Shown here in pieces: positions 46,175-55,869 of a DNA stretch of 64,000 nt; position 1 is the first letter of the stretch, and each line of letters starts with the position of its first letter. The notes beneath the pieces were generated by a model, which was not told the DNA's origin, ran no database searches, and was given only the letters and a program-made list of their open reading frames with translations. Position numbers and translations under genes: made by a program. The stretch is from Aurifilum marmelostoma. Taxonomy: Eukaryota; Ascomycota; Sordariomycetes; Diaporthales; Cryphonectriaceae. The DNA is taken from positions 2,046,001 to 2,110,000 of the forward strand of contig JAMXSV010000008.1 of assembly GCA_027559495.1 (NCBI GenBank), read 5' to 3'.

Positions 46175-47823
46175 GGGCGGTCCGGACGACAACTACTCGA
46201 TGTCGATGTCGACGGCAACGGTACCAGCAACCACGACAACATTCCTCCTCACTGAATGAAGACGGAAAGGGATCTTGCATTCGGAGTAATCGGTTGGGTT
46301 CGCGCTGCTCAGTACATATTTCTCTGAAATCCACAATCGCAGGGCTTCTAAGGGAAAGAAAAGATCTCTCTGTGTCTGTCTCGGGGGTTTCGGCATGTTT
46401 TGATGGCATTGAAAACGGGATCAATGAGCTGCGAGCAAATTTCATGGATGGTTTCACCATTTTTCTAAAACTGATGCATTGTTCTGGGATCGTGATCTGC
46501 CTGCTGTCTATGGCTTGCCTCTATGTCCCATGACTTGGTGTCATGTCATCCTCCGGGGAAACAATTCTATGGTATGCACAAGAGCGAAAAATGAGGAAGC
46601 AGCCTCTCACGCTCGTACACTGCAACTCAAAGGGGTGGTGTACCCACAACGAATTGGCTCAACACAACATCTAGCAATGGGTTGGCCTTATAAGGAATCG
46701 AGGCCATCAGCAGACGCAACATCTCAGAACACTGATGTACAGTGCTTTACATGGCCCCGGGGCGTCACCACAGCTGCCACGTGAACATGGAAAATACCCC
46801 ATCGTGCTCTGCGAGTTGTAGGCCTGGAGCATTATGCCAGCCTAGGCATGATTACAAACTTCAATAGCTACACAAGGATTGGCTTGTTGAGCCCAGGTGG
46901 CAGCAGTGACAATGAGGCCTGAGCTCACTTGAGCATCAGAATACAGAAAAGCACCGTGCTCACAAGGGCCAGAGCCAGTGACACATCTATCTGACAGATT
47001 GAAAAATAATACCAAGAATGATGTAGACAGAAGAAGAACGAGTCATTAGGGGGGAAGAAAGAGGGCAGGCAGGGAATGAACGACGTCGAAGGAGGGGAGG
47101 GCGCACTTGATAGCCCTGATCAACCAAATTTTTTTCGCTTCAAGCTTGGGTCAGATTGGCTTCAAATTGTCTCTTCTTAAGGTGGTGAGGTGCCGCCAGA
47201 GACATGTCAGCATGCTCCCGCCGTGAGGCGGAAGAAACAGATGTGCTATCAAAGCGGCTTCATCATACCCAATTTAGTTGATACAGAAGAGAAGAGAAAG
47301 GAAAGAAGAGGAGAAATTCACCGAGCGCACAACTCGAAGATATTCTACCCACTCGTGGTCCGTGCGCCAACCAGAGCCCGCAGCAGCCTTTGAACAGGGG
47401 GTGAGCTTTGGGGGGGGGGGGCTCTTGGCGGGCGGCGGCTGGATCAGCGGGGACTCCACGAGTCGGGCGACATCCTGGCGGCGTAATGACGATAGACGAT
47501 AGCATCGACATCCCATATCACTTACACTCAGTCCACCCACCGACACCGGCACCGGCACGTAACCGAACCTCCACCGTGCTTTGCCCGGGCACTTTTAACC
47601 TCTTATTTAACAGCCCCCGAGTCCTCTCACTCCGCCGACCTCCCACAATGGTCCTGTAAGCTTCCGGTAAGTCGCCGACCCTTCCTCGTTCCCTCCCAGC
47701 TGCTGCTTGGACCTTGGCCCACCACCGCCTGGGCTGAACGCAGTGGCGTCTATAGCTAACAATGTCTATCGTGGTGCTGGACTCTAGGCATACAAGTGGA
47801 AAGAGAGCAGCGTATACATAACT
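46175..47823. other. Intergenic RPL19 to SHMT, including SHMT leader
   Basis: 1.65 kb. No supported gene in the first 1.4 kb. The end holds the SHMT leader: a probable 5' UTR intron at 47667..47787 (donor gtaagt, branch gctaac, acceptor tctag) and an upstream AUG. Confidence 0.5.
47648..47659 (+). promoter_or_regulatory. Minimal upstream ORF (MVL stop) in SHMT leader
   Basis: ATG GTC CTG TAA about 50 bases after TATTTAA-like sequence and in good context (cacaATGG). A competing donor gtaagc overlaps its end; use of that donor would extend the uORF to 13 codons. Both readings assume the transcript starts upstream, which is unproven. Confidence 0.4.
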
Positions 47824-49693
47824 ATGTCTGCATCTCCTCTGTTTCGAGGCGCCTCGCGCGTCCTGCGGTCCGTCCCAGCACGGTCGTGGAGCCAGAGGGG
47901 AAGCCTAGCCTCGGCGACGAGATGTGTTTCCTCGCTGAGCGTCGAAAGCCAGCAGAAAGTGCGCCAGGGAGCATCTGCTCATGCCGCTCCTATTCACGGT
48001 TCTTCCAAAGCTAACCAAACCTCTGCGGTGCAGCTGCTGGCCACGCATCTGAAGGATGCCGACCCGGCCATGTACGAGATCATAGAAAATGCAAGTTATA
48101 CCTGGGCCCTCTCCCCATCATCACCACCATCTTTCCAGAAGGGGCTGTGTGCGCTCAAATCGCCCGCTAACTGTGCTTGACGCGTACAGGAGAAGAAGAG
48201 ACAGAAGCATTTCATCAACCTTATTCCCTCCGAGAATTTCACATCGCAGGCGGTCCTAGATGCGTTAGGCAGTCCTATGCAGAGTACGACGATCACAAAC
48301 CCCTTTGGCGAGGTGAAGGAGAGAGGCTCACATGTCGTGCTGCAGACAAATACTCCGAAGGATATCCTGGAGCGAGGTATTATGGTGGCAATGAGTTCAT
48401 CGACGCGTCAGAGAGGCTATGCCAGCAGAGAGCTCTGGAGACGTTTGGCCTGAGTGACAAGCAGTGGGGAGTGAACGTGCAATGTTTGTGCCTCCCGTTG
48501 TCATGTTGCCGCTGCAGACTATAACTAACTGATATGTCTGCTCAGCCCTGTCCGGCGCACCGGCCAATCTCTACGTCTACTCTGCCTTCATGAACACACA
48601 CGATCGCCTGATGGGTCTCGACCTTCCCCATGGTGGCCACCTCTCACATGGATACCAGACACCGACCAAGAAGATCTCCATGATCTCGAAATACTTTGAG
48701 ACCCTGCCATACCGGCTCGACGAGTCGACAGGCTACATCAACTACGACCAGATGGAAGAGCTGGCTATGCTGTACCGGCCCAAGATCATCGTCGCAGGCA
48801 CGAGCGCCTACAGCCGATTCATCGACTATGCTCGGATAAGAGAGATTTGTGACAAGGCGAATGCCTACCTCGTGGCTGATATGGCTCATATCTCGGGCCT
48901 GGTTGCCGCAAAGGTCATCCCCAGCCCATTCTCCTTCGCCGATATCGTCACGACCACCACACACAAGTCCCTCCGCGGTCCCCGCGGCGCCATGATCTTC
49001 TTCCGCAAGGGCGTCCGGCGCCAGAACCCAAAGACCAAGGAAGACGAGCTCTACGACCTCGAAGGCCCTATCAACTCCTCGGTCTTCCCGGGACATCAGG
49101 GTGGTCCGCATAACCACACCATTGCTGCCCTGTCCGTCGCTCTGAAGCAAGCGCAGACGCCCGAGTTCCGTGCATATGCCGAACAAGTCCTCGCCAATTC
49201 CAGGTCTCTCGCACGGAGACTGGGCGACCCCAAGGACAAGGGCGGTCTGGGGTACAAACTCGTGTCAGGCGGCACAGACAACCACCTCGTCCTGGTGGAC
49301 CTGAAGCCGCAGGAGATCGACGGGGCGCGCGTGGAGCGCGTGATGGAGCTCGTCGGCGTCGCGGCGAACAAGAACACCGTGCCGGGCGACAAGTCTGCTC
49401 TGATGCCTGGTGGCCTGAGGATGGGAACGCCTGCGATGACGACGCGCGGTTTCAGCGAGGACGACTTTGCGAGGGTTGCAGACATTGTGGACCGTGCCGT
49501 CGCTATTGCATCAAGGGTCAGCAAGGCGGCCAAGAAGAATGCCGAGGAAAAGGGTGTCAAGGGCCCCGGCAGGCTCAAGGTCTTCCAGGAGTACCTGGGC
49601 GAGGGCGAGAATGAGCCCGAGATCCTGCAGCTGAGGAGCGAGGTTGAGGACTGGGTTGGAACGTACCCACTGCCCTGGGACTCGAGGTCGTGA
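47824..49693 (+). CDS. SHM1: Serine hydroxymethyltransferase, mitochondrial form
   Basis: PLP enzyme interconverting serine plus tetrahydrofolate with glycine plus methylene-THF. Exons 47824..48090, 48190..48283, 48346..48483, 48546..49693; 548 aa. The first intron is GC-AG (AAT/GCAAGT ... TACAG); this join gives MYEIIENEKKRQKHFINLIP, contiguous in the family. The other joins rebuild SPMQNKYSEGYPGARYYGG and GVNVQSLSGAPANLYVYSAF. The PLP lysine lies in VTTTTHKSLRGPRG (about K307), with SENFTSQAV and GHQGGPHNH also present. The N-terminus (SPLFRGASRVLRSVPARSWS) is Arg/Ser-rich without acids, a mitochondrial presequence. The C-terminus is somewhat longer than in bacterial enzymes. Confidence 0.95.
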
Positions 49694-50563
49694 GAAGCGA
49701 TCGAGGAGTCAGTGGTGAAGTGAACCATGAGAATGAGAAACTTCAGGCACGTGGGTCCGGTAAGAAATGGGTGGAGACGAGTTCAACCTTTATATAAAGC
49801 AAGTATATTGCTGATAGGAAGCGGGAACTACATGTGGTGTTCCCTCGGTGTCCTGATTCAACATGATCATATTGTATACACTATGGCAGCCTTCTCATAG
49901 GAGTTTGGCTGACAGCAAAGCATCTCTAATCCAACTCTCTTGCTCATTAAAAGCTGCCCGCCTTTAAAGACGTTGTTGTGGTCTGTTGTGGATGTGAATG
50001 TATAGGAATGATCTTCAAGTTCTTAGGGCATCCACGAGTTTCCAAGTGCACAAAGCCCCTCTTCAGACGTTCAGGACAACTCTCCCCATGCACAGCATCC
50101 TATGGTGAAAGGTCTCTGATAGAGTGTGAATTAGATCAGCCTGGAACAACTAAACAGAGACCACATGGCACTTGGACGAAGCTAGGTACAGCCGGACCAG
50201 CCTGGTCGCATCCATCCTTATTACCATCTGGTGTCGACTCTTTATTCCCAATATTTGCCCTGGAGGATCCCGTTGTTAGAAGTACCAAGAACAGAATACT
50301 CAAAATGAACTGATCCATCAGCTGTAGCAGAATCTCCCCCACCTATCAACATATCAACTGCCTCCTTCCTCGTTCACTGATATTCTTCCATCAGCGAATC
50401 CCCAATCACCTTTCTGGACTTTTGACATTCCATCTTGGTTTCCTCCCTTCGTCTTCTCTGGCGTAGCTCTTGACGTTTTCTTATACCTTCTCTTCTACCC
50501 CACTTTGCGATCTCAACGACTACACAGCCAACTACCAAGGCAAATACGAACACCAAAGCGAGG
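49694..50563. other. Intergenic, SHMT to unrecognised gene
   Basis: 870 bases, locally AT-richer (about 49860-50350). No gene supported. Confidence 0.5.
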
Positions 50564-52096
50564 ATGCCTGACGTTACAATGGCTGATTTTGCTGTGGAGG
50601 ACACTTCTGCTGAGACCAACGATGATGCGAAAGTCTCGGCACAGACCGACAAGATGGAAGGTGTCATCGTTACCGAGGACATCGACAACATGGACATCAC
50701 CACAAGCAACAGCGAGGTTACCATGACCGACCTTGTCACTGCTACAGATGCTGACGTTGTGAATGATATTGGCCGTCCAATCATCACGATCAAGTTTCAG
50801 GGTCTTGAGTGGAATCTAGATTGGGATAATTTCATCAAGAACAGCGAGCTTGCTGCTACCGTCTTTGGTCGCGATGCCGAGGTGAGAAAGACGAACAGCT
50901 GCACATCTTTCAAGACTTTCGCTTCATGGGAGCAGCATCTCACGAACGTGTCGATTGTAAAGGGCTGTCCTCGTGAGATGCTCATGGAGCTGCCCGACGA
51001 CGTAGTGGGCGTCACACCCCAAACCCTCGGTCTCATGACGGCATACTTCAACGACAAAACAGGTGAGCTGTCAGCTTAGACCCGTGACGCAGCCCAGTGT
51101 GCCATGGATCATTGTTACTGACTACAAGATTCTCTTACCGTGCTAGCATCTCCGGCCCAATGGCTTTCCTGCCACGGCCGCATCGAACATAAGGGCCTGA
51201 CTTGGCTGACCATACAGGACATAACTGAGCACTTCACGACCGCCGCATACTTCCAGAGCCGCAGCCTCGTGGACTTGCTCCAGCTAGCCGCGGCCCACAG
51301 CTTCACCGCCCTGATCTGCACCAAGGGCCGCCACAAGGCCCTGCCCAACTATACCCAATGCACCAAGGCCATCTGCGACGCCTTAGGATCCGCGTTTGAC
51401 CCCTCTCAGCGCCCAGGCAAGGTGGACAGCGCCACGGAGATAGCGATGATGGCTGTCGAAGGTGCTGCCCCTGAGATGGACGAGGTCATGCGTGACCCGC
51501 CCCCCGGCGCTGCTATCCCCGCGGCCATCGATATGTCCACCGCTCCGCCGCCCCCAACAGCCACCACCAACAATGACGACGACGAAGAGATGCCACCACC
51601 TCCTCCTCCCTTCTGGACTGTGCCCCTCCACCCAGCTCTCGAGCCCCTCCGCGAGGTATACCTGAAAGCCATCCACACAAACCGCTTCGACCTCCTCAAC
51701 AACCACGACTTCCTCCTCTACCTCTCCTCCCACCCGCACCTCTCCGCCGCCTTCCTGCGCCACCTCGCCGACCGCGGCGGCCTCGGCATCGAGTACATGC
51801 ACCGCGACGGCACCAAGACCAGCCTGGACAGGTACGACGGCACCACCGTCCTCCCCCTGCCGCGCCCGACCGCCGACCAGGCGCTGGCGCCCGCTTGCTT
51901 CTACGAGTTCCGCATGCAGCTGCTCAACGACGCCGGCTGGATGCGCTGGGTCGCTGGGCAGGAGCACCTGATGGCTATGTTCTGGGCCGAGATGGCGTAC
52001 AAGGGGGCGACGAGTTTTGGTGGCGGGCTGGGTTGTGCCTTTTTGCAGTGGGACCGGGTGGAACGGGGAGGCAAGCACAATACTTGGCCTTGCTGA
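50564..52096 (+). CDS. Unrecognised protein, two exons
   Basis: Exons 50564..51062 and 51147..52096 (84-nt intron, phase 1, joining FNDKT to ASPAQW); 482 aa. I recognise no family. The acidic Thr/Ser/Asp-rich N-terminus (about 1-65) is followed by a compact region IGRPIITIKFQGLEWNLDWD. The middle half contains an acidic Pro-rich linker (PPPPTATTNNDDDEEMPPPP, about 300-320), and the C-terminal domain starts at FWTVPLHPALEPLREVYLKA and includes LLNNHDFLLYLSSHPHLSAA and GWMRWVAGQEHLMAMFWAEM. Cytosolic or nuclear; no signal peptide or membrane segment. GC content of the second exon is high. It is convergent with the AlkB fusion gene. Confidence 0.75.
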
Positions 52097-52434
52097 GTGA
52101 GTATGCAAAGCGGTTGTCGGTTTCAGTGGGTGGGACTCTGGTGGCCACGCCATAGAATGGTCTTCTTCGTGCTGCATAGCGTTCGGGCGTTGGATCAGGG
52201 AGTTACTGTGACAGAAGAAATGGGTCGGCATTGCCGCAGGTTAAAGTATATCATTCATGAATGATTGTCTGATTTCCTACCATCTCTATGCTATTACGTG
52301 CCTGTACTGTGTCGTCATGGTGTTGTCCAATTCCAGACTGCGTTGCTATGCTCTTCCTGGATATCTGTCAGCGTGAACTCGATATGAAAATCTTTTTGCT
52401 CCCATCATTCAAATTTTCCCCAACCTCCTCAAGA
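52097..52434. other. Short convergent intergenic region
   Basis: 338 bases between two 3' ends; nothing recognised. Confidence 0.5.
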
Positions 52435-55400
52435 TCAGACAGCTTTCCCTCTGTCTTTGCTTGCGCTTTGCGCATCATCGATCACGCCTTCTTTTCCATC
52501 CGCGGCGGCCTCATGATCACCGTGCTGTGTCTCCGGCACAACCATCTCCCCAAAAACCTGCATCACACTCTTCCTAGCCGCAAAGTCGATATAGTACTTC
52601 TCCAGAGCCATTAATTTCAGGTGCCCAAACACGCTACGGCTCTGATCAAGCCTGAAGCCCAGGTCCACGATCCATGCTGTGGCAATGTCATGCAAAACAG
52701 GCCAGAGCGCGAAATCAGCAATGCTCGGCTCTGCACTGCCCGCGATGCCCATGAATCCATCCCGGTCAGGTCCACTAGCAGCAGCAGCGGGTGTGGCCCA
52801 CCAGTCGAACAGGGTCAGCTTCGCTCTGGCGAGGCTGGCGATTGCCTCCCTTATGTGAGCCTTCTCGCTGTGGCACTCAGCTTGCCAGAGCTGCTTCCAT
52901 TGCTGCTCGAGAGCAAGGGCAGCATAGAACCGGCTATAAACGTCTGCAACCTCACCATCGCCGCCTCTCTTCTTCGGGTGCTTCATGTCGAGGTACAGCA
53001 GGATAGCAGCGTCCCCGACCGCCGGGGTTCGGTCTCCGTCATCTACCAGAAATTTGACGGGCACGACCTCGCCGGGCTCCGCGCCACGCACCAACGGCAG
53101 TCCGCTATCGGCGGTCTTCGTTGTACCAAGTCCAATATCACCCCTTGCATACTTGATGCCGCACTCGGCCAGCATGACCTTCACACGCCCATCAACAATC
53201 GTGTCGCCACAACCAAAATAGCGTGGCGCAGACTTCATGTGCAACACGTCGAAGCCGTGCCCGTAGTTGGCTTCCCAATCGAATTCAGGGCTGTTGTTCT
53301 CTTTGCCAAAAGCCTTGAGCAGCGAGATGGCCTCTGGTGTCTGCCCATTGACAATAGGTCTAGCTGTCTCGGGGACTTTGGAGGTTGCTCCCTGGCCCCA
53401 AATCAGGGGTTCTTGGAGTGCAGTGCCGTCTTGTGAGGAGCGTGTCAGAAAGGTTCCGATGAAGCGGAAAGTGAGGCTGATGCGGATCCCTTTCCAGGCG
53501 AGCTCGGACTGGGACTTCTCAGTCTGCGGTCGCTTGTCGGCGCGGATACCGTGGAGCCATTGTTCGTTGGTCTTGAGGCCCATCTTGATGAGAGAGTTAT
53601 GCGGCATAGGGCAACGTATGGTTTGGCGCTGGGATGAGGACGACGGGGTGGGCTTCGATGTTGTGGCTGCTTTGTCGGTCTCTTCAGAGAAGATCTTAGC
53701 ACTCTTATCGTCCCCGTCCAGGCCAGGTTTCCCATTCATTTGTACAAAGACGTTCTTCCTCTCGCCTCGCTTCTGCCGGAAGATCATCGTCCTCTCGGCG
53801 CCGAGACTGACATTCGCGATGTAAGAACCTCTGGCAATGTCAAGCGTCTTGTCGCTGTGCTCGCTGATGTAGTCGTTGCCGTTGCGATAGCACTGGATCA
53901 GAACGTGGTTGACCGGATGGCCCAGTGCCCGAGCAACATGCAATCTGATCTGTTCTACCGCGGGCGTGAACGGCGTCAGAGGTGGCGACTCATCGCTGGG
54001 ATGTCTGTAGACCGGCTCGGTGCCGTCCTCATCGACCTGCCCCTGTACCGCGACAAAGCGTGGCACCTCGCCGCCTTGGTGCAACATTTTCTTGAAGTGC
54101 ACCTCATGGCACAGTCGCTCAAAGAGGCCTTCTACGAGGGATGGCGGGAGAAAGTCGCGAGTCAATGCTGTATCTCCCTCACAGAGCGGCCCCAGCATGT
54201 CCGACTTCCCAGTGTCAGAGCTCCTCACTGCTTTAGTATCCTGTCCAGCTTTCGGCTCCTCGATAACATCCTTGCCTTTCAAGGATTCGACTGGCTGACT
54301 GGTGGGCTGTGTGCTGATCATAGAGGCTGCAGGCGGGTAGTCTGCCTTTGACCGATTCACCCAAGCTTCCTTAAGGATTTCGTCTGGCGTTGGCGCCATT
54401 AATAGGGTCTCTGAAATGATTGTATCCAAGTGTTTAGACGTGCGAGACCTTGTGTTATCGACTCTGTGTCCCGTGGCTTCATTCTCGTTGATCTTTGTCA
54501 ACGAGGCGTTCGATGTCTCGTCTTCCTTAGTTGCTTCTCCCACCGTGGTAGTCTCGTCGCTCTTTATACCGTGGAGATGTTTTGGTGCCTCATTTGCTTT
54601 GGTGAATTCCTTCGTCTGCTCTGGCACGACCACTTGCGGGCCAGAGTCATGATCGGCCGTATTCTGTTCATGCGCACCTGCGCTCTCGGTCTTGGCGTCC
54701 TGAGCCGTCACCAGGGTTTGAAGCGCCGGCTCAGCCTTGGACTGGGATGAGTCATCTTTGGGCTCCAGCGTCGTGGCTTGAACGACAGGTGTGTCATTGA
54801 CACGCCGAGGGGCTCGGGATGGCTCTGGGGACTCGGAGCTTAGCTTCAGCTTGTCTAGAGAGGAGGATATGTCTTGTGGAGATGGTGGTGGTGATGATGA
54901 TGATGGAGGTGGAAGTGGAAGTGGAACAGCAACCCCTCCTCTTGCCTCTCCTTTCTCCTGCTGATCCTCTGGGCTGCGGGCAGGGTCAGTTGGAGGAGAT
55001 GCAAGTTTTGGACGTACGGGCATTGCATTGCTTGTGCTTCCTGCCATGGCCGCCGCAATCAGCCCCGGTGGTATCTGAGCTGGCTCGGGCGGAGCACTGC
55101 GCTCCTTGGGAGCTCTCGACGGAGGGCTCTTTGGCCCGATTGTGGCTATGACATCGGCTGCTGTGGTGAACTCGCACCCGGCCTGCTCCATCAGCCTCCT
55201 CGCTGCGTTCATGTGCCTCATCTCGCTCCGATAGCCACAGCAGTCCTCTACGATGGTGATGCTAAAGCCGTGCGCGCTGGCAGCGAGCGCGGTTGCATAC
55301 AGGCTGACATTGGACAAGGAGCCGCAGATGTACAGCTCTGTAGCAAATTTCCTCCTCAGCAGCTCGAGCAGGTGCCCTGACTGGAAGGCAGAATAGTAGC

Positions 55401-55869
55401 TCTTGGTCATGGAGTAGTCGCCTGGTCCCTTGGCCGCCGCAATGGTAGGTAGCAGGTCCGCACCTCGGGTCCCCTTGCGTACGCACAGAGGCTTGATCTC
55501 GCCCTTGACTACGCTCAGAAAAGCCTCCGGGTCGCTATCGAATGAGTCGTCTTCGGTTCCCTTCGTGCGAGCGGCGGCGGCGGCAGCCCCCGACCTCATG
55601 GGCAACTGCGGCGTATCCGCGGCCATGATCTGCTCGACACCTGCCGGACGGCTATCCTCAAATTGGCTGCGCACCCACACTACCTCGCCAAAGCCAGCAG
55701 TGCGGACAGCCTGAGCCAGGTCGATGACCCTGTCGACCATGCCATCGGGCTGCTTCACAGGAAGAGCGCCATGTTCCCAGAGGAAGTCGTTCTGGAAGTC
55801 CAAGGCTATCAGGGCCTTGCGAGTCGGGACTTCCGGAAAGTCGGCCGGGTCGATAGGGAGAAGAGACAT
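52435..55869 (-). CDS. Isochorismatase-like / AlkB-like dioxygenase / GST-like fusion protein
   Basis: Single-exon 1144-aa protein with three recognisable parts. Residues about 15-245: isochorismatase-like cysteine-hydrolase fold, with Asp24 in ALIALDFQNDF and Lys156 in SMTKSYYSAF; the catalytic Cys position in CGSLSNVSLYATA is Ser189. Residues about 250-560: low-complexity linker rich in Ser, Pro, Lys and Glu. Residues about 560-805: AlkB-type Fe(II)/2-oxoglutarate dioxygenase, with the HxD pair in DYISEHSDKTLD (about 670-672), the distal His in EQWLHGIRADKR (about 773) and the 2-oxoglutarate Arg in RISLTFRFIGTF (about 800). Residues about 880-1144: GST-like, with GRVKVMLAECGIKYARGDIG and a GST-C helix SIADFALWPVLHDIA. 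The start at 55869 opens the first domain; an in-frame ATG at 56088 would add 73 unremarkable residues. Function: AlkB-type demethylation is plausible; the rest is unknown. Confidence 0.88.
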   Translation of the reverse strand: MSLLPIDPADFPEVPTRKALIALDFQNDFLWEHGALPVKQPDGMVDRVIDLAQAVRTAGFGEVVWVRSQFEDSRPAGVEQIMAADTPQLPMRSGAAAAAARTKGTEDDSFDSDPEAFLSVVKGEIKPLCVRKGTRGADLLPTIAAAKGPGDYSMTKSYYSAFQSGHLLELLRRKFATELYICGSLSNVSLYATALAASAHGFSITIVEDCCGYRSEMRHMNAARRLMEQAGCEFTTAADVIATIGPKSPPSRAPKERSAPPEPAQIPPGLIAAAMAGSTSNAMPVRPKLASPPTDPARSPEDQQEKGEARGGVAVPLPLPPPSSSSPPPSPQDISSSLDKLKLSSESPEPSRAPRRVNDTPVVQATTLEPKDDSSQSKAEPALQTLVTAQDAKTESAGAHEQNTADHDSGPQVVVPEQTKEFTKANEAPKHLHGIKSDETTTVGEATKEDETSNASLTKINENEATGHRVDNTRSRTSKHLDTIISETLLMAPTPDEILKEAWVNRSKADYPPAASMISTQPTSQPVESLKGKDVIEEPKAGQDTKAVRSSDTGKSDMLGPLCEGDTALTRDFLPPSLVEGLFERLCHEVHFKKMLHQGGEVPRFVAVQGQVDEDGTEPVYRHPSDESPPLTPFTPAVEQIRLHVARALGHPVNHVLIQCYRNGNDYISEHSDKTLDIARGSYIANVSLGAERTMIFRQKRGERKNVFVQMNGKPGLDGDDKSAKIFSEETDKAATTSKPTPSSSSQRQTIRCPMPHNSLIKMGLKTNEQWLHGIRADKRPQTEKSQSELAWKGIRISLTFRFIGTFLTRSSQDGTALQEPLIWGQGATSKVPETARPIVNGQTPEAISLLKAFGKENNSPEFDWEANYGHGFDVLHMKSAPRYFGCGDTIVDGRVKVMLAECGIKYARGDIGLGTTKTADSGLPLVRGAEPGEVVPVKFLVDDGDRTPAVGDAAILLYLDMKHPKKRGGDGEVADVYSRFYAALALEQQWKQLWQAECHSEKAHIREAIASLARAKLTLFDWWATPAAAASGPDRDGFMGIAGSAEPSIADFALWPVLHDIATAWIVDLGFRLDQSRSVFGHLKLMALEKYYIDFAARKSVMQVFGEMVVPETQHGDHEAAADGKEGVIDDAQSASKDRGKAV

